Part shown: in pieces, positions 16,418 to 24,551 of the stretch
Layout of the letters: the number at the start of each line of letters is the position of its first letter
Position numbering within the stretch: the first letter of the stretch is position 1
Source of the DNA: Mycobacterium sp. D16Q14
GTDB lineage: Bacteria > Actinomycetota > Actinomycetes > Mycobacteriales > Mycobacteriaceae
NCBI GenBank assembly: GCA_002013415.1
Contig: MAEX01000004.1
Location: forward strand, 62,001 to 126,000
DNA: 64,000 nucleotides
Direction of reading: 5' to 3'
Notes under the pieces: model-generated
What the model was told of the DNA's origin: nothing
The model's database searches: none
Seen by the model: only the letters and a program-made list of their open reading frames with translations
Program-made: the position numbers and the translations under genes

Positions 16418-16867
16418 ATGGAACCTGACCGTGATGACGGCGACGAGATCGGCGACTCTTCAGCGGGGGAAGCCGAGCATCAGGCCCGCGTTGCCGAGCA
16501 GGTCGCCGCGCTCGCCCACGAACTTTTCGATATGGCCAGAGAGGGCAACGCGTCCACCCTGGCCGCATACCTGGACTCCGGTGCACCGGTGGATCTGACG
16601 AACGAGGCAGGCGACACCCTCGTCATGCTGGCCGCATACCACGGGAACGCGTCGACGGTGCGGTCGCTGATAGCGCGCGGCGCCGACGTCAATCGCGCCA
16701 ACGACAAGGGGCAGACCCCGTTGGCCGGCGCGGTGTTCAAGGGCTCCGACGACATCGTCGAAATCCTGGTCAAGGCGGGCGCCGACCCCACCGCCGGGAC
16801 CCCGTCCGCGCTCGATGCGGCGCGGATGTTCGGCAAGGACGAGTATGTGAGCCTGTTCGGCCGTTAG
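16418..16867 (+). CDS. ankyrin-repeat protein
   Basis: 149 residues from the ATG at 16418 (a GTG at 16409 is also possible). After an acidic leader come about three ankyrin repeats: REGNASTLAAYLDSGAPVDL, AAYHGNASTVRSLIARGADV and AVFKGSDDIVEILVKAGADP, each with the helix-turn-helix and Asn/Asp-containing hairpin, and a degenerate fourth. No signal peptide. Divergent from the septum-formation gene. Likely a cytosolic protein-binding module; partner unknown. Confidence 0.85.
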   Translation: MEPDRDDGDEIGDSSAGEAEHQARVAEQVAALAHELFDMAREGNASTLAAYLDSGAPVDLTNEAGDTLVMLAAYHGNASTVRSLIARGADVNRANDKGQTPLAGAVFKGSDDIVEILVKAGADPTAGTPSALDAARMFGKDEYVSLFGR

Positions 16868-16889
16868 GCCGCTTGGGGATTCATGGCGA

Positions 16890-17351
16890 GTGCAGCCCTC
16901 GCTGCTGGCGCCGCGGCTCGACGAGGTCGCGCGCCTGCTAGGTGTCCGATCGGGGCCGGTCATGCGTTCGGAGCCTGGTGCGATGGCTGTCGCTGCCACG
17001 GCTGGAGAGGCGGCCGAGCACTACGCGGTTGGCTCTGTCGGAAAGAAAGCGGGAGACGACCCGGGCAGGGTCCCTCTGTACTGCGAGCATGTCGTGGACA
17101 CCCGTGACGAGGTCTTCGTGAGGGACTTGCGCGTCGACGAGCTTTTCGCGGGCAACGAGGATGAAATCGAGTTCGGCCTCACCAACTATCTGGGGCTTCC
17201 CGTTCACAACTCAGCCGGTGAGGTCGCCGGGACGGTGTGTGTGCTCGACGAGGTGGCGCGCGAGTACACGCCGGCCCGGCGCGAGGAGCTGGCGGGGTTG
17301 CGTGCCCAGGTCGAGACGATTGTCGGAGCCGATGGGTCAGCACTGGGCTGA
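16890..17351 (+). CDS. GAF-domain protein
   Basis: 153 residues from a GTG with GGGGA about 10 bases upstream. It resembles stand-alone GAF sensors: YCEHVVDTRDEVFVRDLRVDE with a conserved Cys, NYLGLPVHNSAGEVAGTVCVLDE and a C-terminal helix. Such proteins bind small ligands or signal by dimerisation. It sits 22 bases after the ankyrin gene and 39 bases before serS, so may be read with either. No effector domain is present; the ligand is unknown. Confidence 0.72.
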   Translation: MQPSLLAPRLDEVARLLGVRSGPVMRSEPGAMAVAATAGEAAEHYAVGSVGKKAGDDPGRVPLYCEHVVDTRDEVFVRDLRVDELFAGNEDEIEFGLTNYLGLPVHNSAGEVAGTVCVLDEVAREYTPARREELAGLRAQVETIVGADGSALG

Positions 17352-17390
17352 ATCGCAGGTGCGGAAACTAGCCCCAGTAGTGTTCAGCGG

Positions 17391-18647
17391 GTGATCGACC
17401 TCAAATTTCTGCGTGAAAACCCCGACGCGGTGCGTGCCTCGCAGCGTCTGCGAGGCGAGGACCCGGCACTCGTGGATGTGCTCCTCGACGCCGATACGTC
17501 GCGGCGGGCGGCGGTGTCGACCGGCGATACATTGCGCGCGGAGCAGAAGACGGCAAGTAAGAAGGTAGGTCAGGCGACGCCCGAGGAGCGCCCCGCGTTG
17601 CTGGCTGCCGCCTCTGAGCTCGCGGCGCGAGTCAAGGCCGCCGAAGCCGAGCAGGTGATCGCAGAGGCCGCATTCACCGAGGCACACAAGGCGATCAGCA
17701 ATGTGGTGATCGACGGCGTCCCGGCCGGTGGCGAGCAGGACTTTGTGGTCCGCGAGCTGGTGGGTGAGCCGACTGCCATCGAAAATCCCAAGGACCATGT
17801 GGAATTGGGCGAGTCACTGCGACTGTTCGACATGGAGCGTGGCGCGAAGGTCTCCGGTGCCCGGTTCTACTTCCTCACTGGATATGGAGCGCTGCTGCAA
17901 CTCGGTCTGCTGCAGCTGGCCGTGCAGACCGCGGTGGCCAACGGCTTCACCCTGCTGATTCCCCCGGTCTTGGTCAAGCCCGAAATAATGGGTGGCACAG
18001 GGTTTTTAGGCGCCCATGCCGACGAGGTGTACCACCTCGAGGAAGACGACCTGTATCTGGTCGGCACCTCGGAGGTGCCGATCGCCGGGTACCACTCTGG
18101 CGAGATCCTCGACTTGAATGAGGGTCCGCTGCGGTACGCCGGATGGTCCAGCTGTTTCCGCCGCGAGGCCGGCAGCTACGGCAAGGACACCCGCGGCATC
18201 ATCCGGGTGCACCAGTTCGACAAGGTGGAGGCCTTCGTCTACTGCAAGCCCGAGGACGCCGAGGCCGAGCACAACAAGATCCTGGGCTGGGAGCGTCAGA
18301 TGCTGGCCCACATCGACGTGCCGTACCGCGTGATCGACGTTGCGGCAGGAGATTTGGGATCGTCGGCGGCCCGCAAGTTTGACTGCGAGGCATGGGTTCC
18401 GACGCAGCAGGCCTACCGCGAACTCACCTCCACCTCCAACTGCACCACCTTCCAGGCGCGGCGGCTGGCCGTGCGTTACCGCGACGAGAACGGTAAGCCG
18501 CAGACGGCCGCGACACTCAACGGCACGCTGGCGACCACGCGGTGGTTGGTGGCGATCCTGGAGAACCACCAGTTACCCGATGGCAGCGTTCGGGTACCCG
18601 CGGCCCTGGTGCCCTTCGTCGGAACCGAAGTGCTGGAGCCCAAATGA
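17391..18647 (+). CDS. serS: seryl-tRNA synthetase
   Basis: Charges tRNA-Ser with serine. 418 residues starting with GTG ([17 protein letters not shown]), with an N-terminal antiparallel coiled-coil arm (about 25-110) for tRNA binding and the class II catalytic core: motif 2 [15 protein letters not shown] and motif 3 [17 protein letters not shown] with the conserved Arg. The stop codon overlaps the next start (ATGA), so expression is coupled to the DUF5718 gene. Orthologue of Rv3834c. Confidence 0.96.
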   Translation: MIDLKFLRENPDAVRASQRLRGEDPALVDVLLDADTSRRAAVSTGDTLRAEQKTASKKVGQATPEERPALLAAASELAARVKAAEAEQVIAEAAFTEAHKAISNVVIDGVPAGGEQDFVVRELVGEPTAIENPKDHVELGESLRLFDMERGAKVSGARFYFLTGYGALLQLGLLQLAVQTAVANGFTLLIPPVLVKPEIMGGTGFLGAHADEVYHLEEDDLYLVGTSEVPIAGYHSGEILDLNEGPLRYAGWSSCFRREAGSYGKDTRGIIRVHQFDKVEAFVYCKPEDAEAEHNKILGWERQMLAHIDVPYRVIDVAAGDLGSSAARKFDCEAWVPTQQAYRELTSTSNCTTFQARRLAVRYRDENGKPQTAATLNGTLATTRWLVAILENHQLPDGSVRVPAALVPFVGTEVLEPK

Positions 18648-19462
18648 GCAAGATGCTCGACGTCGAGCTGGACGAACTGCGTAGCTGGTTCGGCTTCGGG
18701 GTGGCCGGGAACTTCGCCGGGCATCTCGAACAGGCCGGGGAGTCAGCGGATTTCGTGAACGTGGCGTCTAACGGCATCGCGCCCAAGGGGATCTTCCCCT
18801 GGTACGTGCCCGGTGACGGTGGATTCCTGGGGCAGTTCCCGCTCTCGCACGATGAGACGGTACTGCCCGAGAGTGACACCCCGCTGAACCTGCAGATCGA
18901 ACCCGAGGTGGGGTTGGCATGCCGGGTGCACTGGCGTGGTGACGTTGTCGCATCGCTGGAGCCGTTTGCACTGGGGGCTTTCAACGACTGCTCTATCCGG
19001 CGGCCCAATGCCCCCAAGATCAGTTACAAGAAGAATTGGGGGGCGGCATCCAAAGGCGTTGCGCGACAGTTCTTTGAAGTCAGCGATCTTACCCCCGACG
19101 GACCAACCGCCACCCTGCGGTTGAACTGTCATCTACACACTGCGGACGGACAAGAGCATGAGTACGGCGTGGACAGCCCGCTGCTTGGTTACTCCTACTA
19201 CGGCGAAGTGCTCTTGGACTGGATCACCGAAAGACTGGACAACCAAAAGGGTTCGCCGGACACTCCTTTGGAGGATGTGGGCGCGCTCATGGTGGCCGCC
19301 GGGCACCCCGCGCATGTGTTGATCGGTATCGGGGCAACCAAGTACACGCCGCTGGGCGAGTCCACGTATCTACAGGCAGGCGACGAGGCGGTGGTGCGTG
19401 TGTACAGCACCGAGTCTGTCGAGGCGTCCGAGCTGCGGCAGCGGGTGCGCAGCGTCCACTAG
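18644..19462 (+). CDS. DUF5718 family protein
   Basis: 272 residues from the ATG that overlaps the serS stop by 4 bases. The recognisable block is [23 protein letters not shown], followed by [11 protein letters not shown] and SHDETVLP, a pattern I associate with DUF5718. No membrane segments and no known catalytic motif; a central region ([20 protein letters not shown]) has fumarylacetoacetate-hydrolase-like flavour, but I would not assign that. The tight coupling to serS and to the Ddn-like gene is the only clue to its role. Confidence 0.75.
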   Translation: MSKMLDVELDELRSWFGFGVAGNFAGHLEQAGESADFVNVASNGIAPKGIFPWYVPGDGGFLGQFPLSHDETVLPESDTPLNLQIEPEVGLACRVHWRGDVVASLEPFALGAFNDCSIRRPNAPKISYKKNWGAASKGVARQFFEVSDLTPDGPTATLRLNCHLHTADGQEHEYGVDSPLLGYSYYGEVLLDWITERLDNQKGSPDTPLEDVGALMVAAGHPAHVLIGIGATKYTPLGESTYLQAGDEAVVRVYSTESVEASELRQRVRSVH

Positions 19463-19867
19463 GTGGGACGGTGGGGTTCGGACTTTCGGCTGCTCCGCGA
19501 GAACGGCGGCAAGCTGCCCGGAGTAGCCGACGACGAGATGCCGGTGCTCATCCTGACGATCACCGGCGCTGCGTCAGGAATCAAACGGCTGACACCGTTG
19601 GGGTACTTCGCGCACGACGGGCGCAGGTTCGTTGTGGGGTCCAACGGCGGACAACAGAGGCCCCCGTCGTGGATCTTCAATGTGTGCACCCATCCCGAGG
19701 TGGCCGTCGAGATCGTTCCCGATATCTACAACGCCGTTGTGCGCGAGTTGGATTCGAGTGAGCGCGACGAGATGTTCCCGGCGCTGGTGCCCAGGTACGC
19801 GTTCTTCGGCGACTACCAGTCGCGGATTGACCGGGTGATTCCGATGTTCGAGTTGGTACCGGCTTAG
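19463..19867 (+). CDS. nitroreductase/deazaflavin (F420)-dependent oxidoreductase, Ddn-like
   Basis: 134 residues starting at GTG directly after the DUF5718 stop. Typical of the mycobacterial DUF385 split-barrel family: PVLILTITGAASGIKRLTPLGYF, RFVVGSNGGQQRPPSWIFNV and ARELD-like C-terminal pattern, ending YQSRIDRVIPMFELV. These small proteins bind coenzyme F420 and reduce quinones or other acceptors. The stop shares four bases (TTAG) with the convergent metallo-beta-lactamase gene. Natural substrate unknown. Confidence 0.85.
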   Translation: MGRWGSDFRLLRENGGKLPGVADDEMPVLILTITGAASGIKRLTPLGYFAHDGRRFVVGSNGGQQRPPSWIFNVCTHPEVAVEIVPDIYNAVVRELDSSERDEMFPALVPRYAFFGDYQSRIDRVIPMFELVPA

Positions 19868-21417
19868 CCGAGCTTCTTGGACCGCAGCTCGTGGCCCTTG
19901 GAGGTCAGGCAGCGGCCGGTCTCCAGGTTCCAGTCCCACCCGTGCAGATTGCAGGTGAGCGTCTTTCCTTCTACCACACCAAATTTCGACAGGTCAGCCT
20001 TCAGGTGTGGGCAGCGGCGCTGTATCTCCCAGCCGTCCAAGGTGATCGAGGCACTGTCGTCGTGGGCTTCGGCGAACCAGCCATCGGCGTAGGCGATGCG
20101 CTCGTTGGTGAGGCATTTGAAGAAGGTGTACAGGTACTCGTTGTAGCCACCCACTCGCCAGGCCTTAAAGCGGGTGGACAAGAAGATGGTGTTCACCCAG
20201 TCGGGCTCGTCATCGCGGAGCACCGTACGCACCAACTCGGGCGCGATTCCGAACCCGTAGCGGAACTTCTCATTGGGAATAGGTTCGCGGACAATGCGTT
20301 TGGGGAAATCAAGCGCAACGGTCTCGTTTCCGATGCGCAGTTCCACGGGATAGCCGATGCCATCACAGATCTGATCGGTTTGCGCCATGATCGGCTCGAA
20401 TTTGGCGCGCAGCGGCTCCAGTAGCGGTTCTCCCTCGGCGAGCGCCCAGGAGGCCTTCTCTGCGGCCAGTACGGGAGCCATTCGCTGCGCGTACGCCTCG
20501 ATATATGCGGCCTTGCCTGCGCCGAAGATGTATTCGGCCTCCTCGTCTGACACCGGATGCGTCAACGAATTCAGTTCGGAGCCAGTGAAATCGGCGATGG
20601 TGCCGGGAATCATCAGCAGGCCCCGGTCGTGGCCGTGCTGTCGCATCTGGTCCAGGAACACCAGCTGGTCCGGGAAGATGTTCGCCGGATCACCGTGGTC
20701 GTCGTTGAGGTCGCGCAGCTCTGCATCCAGAAAGCACGGTGGCCCGGCCGACGGGATCACCCAGGTGGCGCCCACCTGCGCGATGTACTGACGGCATCGG
20801 TCCATTCCGCGCTGCCGCTTCTGGGTGCCGAAGGCCTCCTTGGCGCGGGCGGGCATGTCGTAGACCATGGGGTACCAGATGGCCCCCGAGTACTGCAGCA
20901 TGTGCACGTCGATATGACCGAATTCTTCGGCCAGCACGTCGAGGTCGACGGGGCGGGCGTCGTTCATGTTGAAAGCCGTGGTGATGCCGTCAGAGACCAC
21001 GAGGCCGGAGTCGCCGATGGGTCCGTCGGCAGGAGCCCGCAGCGCGATGATCATGATGTCCAGATCACCCTTGGGACCGCTCACGTGATGCTTCACCGAG
21101 TCCTCGGTCTCCACGAAGGTGTGGAATCCCAGTCCTTCGAGCTCGTGCTTCAGGTCAGGCACCGGATAGTCGGGCAGCAGTACCACCGCGTCCTTGTTGA
21201 CGTGCTCGGTCAGATTCTTCGGGTCGTAGTGGTCCTTGTGCAGATGCGAGACGTAGAGGTAGTCGCAGTTCCCGAGCCGGTCCCAGTCCAGTGTGCTGTT
21301 ATCGGGGAACGGGAACCAGGAAGCGAAGTACGCGGGGTTGACCCAGGGGTCGCAGAGAATGCTGCCCGCAGCCGTCTCGATGAAGAATCCGGCGTGGCCG
21401 ACACTGGTGACTCGCAT
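19864..21417 (-). CDS. metallo-beta-lactamase-fold protein with C-terminal Rieske domain (Rv3818-type)
   Basis: 517 residues. The N-terminal 250 residues are a beta-lactamase-fold hydrolase: VGHAGFFIET, CDPWVNPAYFASW and the metal motif SHLHKDHYDP (HxHxDH). The C-terminal 80 residues are a Rieske [2Fe-2S] domain, RRCPHLKADLSKF and CNLHGWDWNLETG, with the CxH and CxxH ligand pairs. The combination resembles CMP-sialate hydroxylase-like and NAPE-PLD-like UlaG-family proteins. M. tuberculosis Rv3818 has the same size. The Rieske domain implies a redox step; substrate unknown. Confidence 0.88.
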   Translation of the reverse strand: MRVTSVGHAGFFIETAAGSILCDPWVNPAYFASWFPFPDNSTLDWDRLGNCDYLYVSHLHKDHYDPKNLTEHVNKDAVVLLPDYPVPDLKHELEGLGFHTFVETEDSVKHHVSGPKGDLDIMIIALRAPADGPIGDSGLVVSDGITTAFNMNDARPVDLDVLAEEFGHIDVHMLQYSGAIWYPMVYDMPARAKEAFGTQKRQRGMDRCRQYIAQVGATWVIPSAGPPCFLDAELRDLNDDHGDPANIFPDQLVFLDQMRQHGHDRGLLMIPGTIADFTGSELNSLTHPVSDEEAEYIFGAGKAAYIEAYAQRMAPVLAAEKASWALAEGEPLLEPLRAKFEPIMAQTDQICDGIGYPVELRIGNETVALDFPKRIVREPIPNEKFRYGFGIAPELVRTVLRDDEPDWVNTIFLSTRFKAWRVGGYNEYLYTFFKCLTNERIAYADGWFAEAHDDSASITLDGWEIQRRCPHLKADLSKFGVVEGKTLTCNLHGWDWNLETGRCLTSKGHELRSKKLG

Positions 21418-21531
21418 GACCCCCAGCCTATCGAGCTGCGATTACGGGGTCCAAAGCCGCGGACGGGAGCGTAGGTCCGCTATTTGTACATCGAAATCCC
21501 CTTGTATAGAGACGCTACGTAAAATCGGCGT

Positions 21532-22011
21532 GTGTCCACCGCCGATGGCCTGACCGCCGACGTACTGACCGTGATCGCGCGGCTTAACCGCTGGGTATCC
21601 AGTCAGGCCGAGCTGCCTGTACCCACCGGGCAGGCGCGGCTGCTGGCACTCGTCGGTGAGATGGAGGACGCGCGGATCTCGGACCTGGCTCAGGCCGACC
21701 ATTGCAGCCAACCCACCATGACCGTGCAGTTGAAGCGGCTCCAGGATGTCGGGTACGTCGAGCGACGGGTGGATTCCGCCGACAAGCGGGCGCAGCGCAT
21801 CAAGCTGACCGCACGGGGACGCGAGGCTCTTGTTGCCATGCGCGCGCAGCGGCAGAGCGTTCTGGATCCGTGGCTGAGCACGCTGCCGTCCGATGAGCAG
21901 CGCACGCTTGCCGAGGCCGCCAGGATCCTCGGAGGCCTCACCCGCCGGATGGTTGCGCAGGGCGGCCGGTCACCAGACCCCGACGACGTATTCCAACAGG
22001 GCAAGGGATAG
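21532..22011 (+). CDS. MarR-family transcriptional regulator
   Basis: 159 residues from a GTG. The winged helix is clear: QARLLALVGEMEDARISDLAQ, the recognition helix CSQPTMTVQLKRLQDVGYVER and the wing RRVDSADKRAQRIKLTARG. It is divergent from the MBL/Rieske gene across a 114-base gap with AT-rich segments (TTGTACA, TTGTATA), so it may control that gene and itself. Its 3' end overlaps the convergent membrane-protein gene by 42 bases. Confidence 0.92.
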   Translation: MSTADGLTADVLTVIARLNRWVSSQAELPVPTGQARLLALVGEMEDARISDLAQADHCSQPTMTVQLKRLQDVGYVERRVDSADKRAQRIKLTARGREALVAMRAQRQSVLDPWLSTLPSDEQRTLAEAARILGGLTRRMVAQGGRSPDPDDVFQQGKG

Positions 22012-22314
22012 CGCGCCCAATAGCGCGACGACGAACGCGGCACCGACCGTGTAGGGCACTGCGTGGTGTGGTCGTAGCCGTTCCGCCACCAGACCGGCTC
22101 CGGCCCCGAAGCCGCCGATGACGGCGAAACCGCCCAGCACCAAGTAGAAAACGGCGCCAAACATCGCTGCCCAGATATTGGCTGGACCGCTGACGTAACC
22201 CGTCATCGGCACCGGAAACCGGTATGCGACCACAGTCAGCGCCGCCGCAATAGGACTGAATCCGATCGCGCAGGCGGCGCCCAGTACCGCACAGCGCATG
22301 TCCCGTTGCATCAT
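21970..22314 (-). CDS. small membrane protein coupled to an AAA ATPase
   Basis: 114 residues with three to four hydrophobic segments: GAACAIGFSPIAAALTVVA, a central FYLVLGGFAVIGGFGAG and a C-terminal AAFVVALLGALSLALLEYV. The ATG at 22314 is chosen because it overlaps the ATPase stop as ATGA, the same coupling seen elsewhere in the window. No named family. The 42-base tail overlap with marR is unusual but both frames look coding. Confidence 0.6.
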   Translation of the reverse strand: MMQRDMRCAVLGAACAIGFSPIAAALTVVAYRFPVPMTGYVSGPANIWAAMFGAVFYLVLGGFAVIGGFGAGAGLVAERLRPHHAVPYTVGAAFVVALLGALSLALLEYVVGVW

Positions 22315-23024
22315 TCGGCCTCGAACAAGTGGCGCAGATAGGAGTGCGGTTCGGAAAGAAAGCGCTGCCAGTGCCCGACCATCTCCAGCTCGTTCCAATT
22401 ACACTGCTGCACACCATCTTCCCCGAACTCCAGGATGGTGGCGCCAGGAAATGCCGCGAGCACGGGGGAGTGGGTGGCCATGATGACCTGAGATCCCGCG
22501 GCGACCACGGCGTCGAGCATCGCCATCAATTGCAGGGACGAGGTGAAGGACAGTGCCGCCTCGGGTTCGTCGAGGATGAACAGCCCGCGCTCCATGTCGC
22601 GTTCGGCAAGGAACGCCAGAAACGACTCGCCATGCGAGCGCTCATTGAGCCTGCCGTCGAAGATCTGTTCCGGGGTGCGTTGGTCGACCGTCGTGAACAG
22701 CTGGTGCATCGCCTCGGCACGCAAGAAACAGCCCCCTCCCGGACGCGGGTGCTCGGCATCGAAGGTGACGGCCCAGTACAGGTCGGTGTCCTCGGTCCCA
22801 CCGGGTGCGCCCCAGTGTCTGACGGCATAGGGCAGCCGCGAACGCCACGAAGAGGCCACCGCTTCCAGGAAGGTGGACTTGCCCGAGCCGTTCTCCCCGA
22901 CGATCACGGTGACGCCGGTGGTCAACCGAAGAGGCTCTCTCGCGATCTGTGCTATCGCAGGGATCTCCAGATACCAAGCATCGGGCTGCTTTTCACGATT
23001 GATCGCGATCTGGCGCAGGATCAC
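22311..23024 (-). CDS. AAA-type ATPase with ABC-like head (predicted ATP-binding protein)
   Basis: 237 residues from a GTG. Walker A is VIVGENGSGKST (residues about 41-52), the ABC-like signature region is HGESFLAF, Walker B is LFILDEPEAAL and the switch is MATHSPVL. This is the short AAA_15/21 class, which has no membrane part of its own. Translation is coupled to a small membrane protein. Such ATPases are widespread with unknown roles; some act in stress or phage defence, but nothing here shows that. Confidence 0.85.
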   Translation of the reverse strand: MILRQIAINREKQPDAWYLEIPAIAQIAREPLRLTTGVTVIVGENGSGKSTFLEAVASSWRSRLPYAVRHWGAPGGTEDTDLYWAVTFDAEHPRPGGGCFLRAEAMHQLFTTVDQRTPEQIFDGRLNERSHGESFLAFLAERDMERGLFILDEPEAALSFTSSLQLMAMLDAVVAAGSQVIMATHSPVLAAFPGATILEFGEDGVQQCNWNELEMVGHWQRFLSEPHSYLRHLFEAE

Positions 23025-23075
23025 TCGCCGATGGTATCGGGACTCACCCTTCTCAAGGAGAGGGATATAGTCTGG

Positions 23076-23100
23076 AGAACGTTCTGAAAAACAGAATTCT
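23076..23100. promoter_or_regulatory. paired palindromes upstream of the nitronate monooxygenase operon
   Basis: AGAACGTTCT (23076-23085) and AGAATTCT (23093-23100) are both perfect palindromes separated by 7 bases, 55-79 bases before the monooxygenase start. Their place fits an operator, possibly for the LysR regulator encoded at the operon end or for another factor. Binding is inference. Confidence 0.4.
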
Positions 23101-23154
23101 CCTATCGCTAGAAACCGTTGGACCTGGGGTTTCTCGCGAACCTACGGTTGAGAC

Positions 23155-24135
23155 ATGACCTTGAAAACTCGGTTAACCCACCACTTCGGCATCGAGCATC
23201 CGGTGGTCCTGGCGCCGATGGATGATGTCGCCGATGCGCGCCTCGCGAGCGCCGTCGGCGCGGCGGGTGGGTTGGGCCTACTCGGCGGCGGCTACACGAA
23301 CGAGGCGTGGGTTCGCCAACAGTTTGAGCGGGCGCGCGGCGCCGTGGGATGCGGGTTCATCACCTGGACCCTGAACGGCAACGAGCATGTCCTTGATTTC
23401 GTGTTGGAACAGAGTCCCGCAGCGATCTTGCTGTCATTCGGAGACCCCGCGCCCTATGCGCCGCGGATCCGGGCCGCCGGGGTGCCACTGATCTGCCAGG
23501 TCCACAACGTCGAGCAGGCGTTCCGTGCCGTCGAGGTGGGTGCCGACGTCATCGCCGCTCAGGGGGGAGAAGCGGGCGGACACGGGGCAGGACAACGATC
23601 GACGTTCACCCTGGTGCCCGAGATCGTGGATGTTGTCGCGAAGAACGCGCCTCAGGTCCTCGTGTTGGCGGCCGGCGGAGTGGCCGATGGCCGCGGTCTG
23701 GCGGCAGCGCTGGCACTGGGCGCCGACGGGGCCTTGGTCGGCACGCGCTTTCTGGCTGCGCAGGAAGCGGCAATCTCTCCAGCCGCCCAGCAGTCCGCCA
23801 TTCAGGCCAGCGGCGACGACACCATCCGCCAACACGTCTATGACATTGTGCGCGGCAAGAGTTGGCCGTCCGCGTACAGCGGCAGGGTATTGCGCAACGA
23901 TTTCGTCAACAGGTGGCACGGCCACGAAGCCGAGCTCGTCCGGCATCTCGACCGGGCCCGTGCCGATTACCAGACAGGTTTGGCCGGTGAGGATTACACC
24001 GTCGCGAATGTGATCGTCGGCGAGGGCATTGGGCAGATACGGAGTATCGAAAGTGCCGCCGACATCATCCATTCCATGGTGGCCCAGGCCGCGGCTATCA
24101 ACCCGACACACCAAGGAGTAAGCCCATGCCACTAG
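23155..24135 (+). CDS. nitronate monooxygenase (2-nitropropane dioxygenase family)
   Basis: FMN-dependent TIM-barrel enzyme of 326 residues that oxidises alkyl nitronates to carbonyl compounds and nitrite. Signatures: FGIEHPVVLAPMDDVAD at the N-terminus, VIAAQGGEAGGHG with the catalytic His region, VLAAGGVADGRGLAAALALGADG and GTRFLAAQEA (phosphate binding). First gene of an operon with an MSAD-like tautomerase (10-base overlap) and a LysR regulator. Substrates could include propionate-3-nitronate, given the partner; this is inference. Confidence 0.9.
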   Translation: MTLKTRLTHHFGIEHPVVLAPMDDVADARLASAVGAAGGLGLLGGGYTNEAWVRQQFERARGAVGCGFITWTLNGNEHVLDFVLEQSPAAILLSFGDPAPYAPRIRAAGVPLICQVHNVEQAFRAVEVGADVIAAQGGEAGGHGAGQRSTFTLVPEIVDVVAKNAPQVLVLAAGGVADGRGLAAALALGADGALVGTRFLAAQEAAISPAAQQSAIQASGDDTIRQHVYDIVRGKSWPSAYSGRVLRNDFVNRWHGHEAELVRHLDRARADYQTGLAGEDYTVANVIVGEGIGQIRSIESAADIIHSMVAQAAAINPTHQGVSPCH

Positions 24136-24539
24136 TGCGTATCGACGTCACCTCGGATCGGACGGGCGAACAGCAGCGCGCTATCGCCGACGCGGTGCAC
24201 GAGGCCCTGGTCGAGGTCTTGAAAATCCCTGTGCGCGACCGATTCCAGATCATTACGGGGCATGACTCGGCGGATATCATCGCCGAAGATGCGGGACTGG
24301 GATTCCGCCGATCGGCGCAGGTGGTGATCGTGCACATCTTCACACAAGCCGGCCGGACGACGGAGACCAAACAGAAGGTCTTCTCGGCGCTGGCCACGAA
24401 ACTGGCGGCAGTTGACGTGGCAGGCCCGGATCTGTTCGTGGCGATCAGCGAAAACGGGCCGCAGGATTGGTCTTTCGGCTTCGGGCAGGCGCAGTACGTC
24501 ACCGGTGAGCTGGCCGTTCCGGCCGCCGCCAGTGCGTGA
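24126..24539 (+). CDS. tautomerase-superfamily protein, MSAD-like
   Basis: 137 residues, Met-Pro start exposing the catalytic Pro1. It matches malonate semialdehyde decarboxylase from memory over its length: DRFQIITGHD, EDAGLGFRRS, VVIVHIFT and QDWSFGFGQAQYVTGEL. Asp37 is kept. The two substrate-binding arginines (73 and 75 in the Pseudomonas enzyme) read Gln73 and Gly75, with an Arg at 76 that could stand in for one. So it may be a decarboxylase with altered pocket or a different tautomerase. It overlaps the monooxygenase gene by 10 bases. Confidence 0.83.
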   Translation: MPLVRIDVTSDRTGEQQRAIADAVHEALVEVLKIPVRDRFQIITGHDSADIIAEDAGLGFRRSAQVVIVHIFTQAGRTTETKQKVFSALATKLAAVDVAGPDLFVAISENGPQDWSFGFGQAQYVTGELAVPAAASA

Positions 24540-24551
24540 TCGGCTTCGGAC

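Noticed and set aside
21481..21531. TTGTACA and TTGTATA as a strict MarR operator
   Set aside because: Only partial direct similarity, no clear dyad; left as a weak remark.
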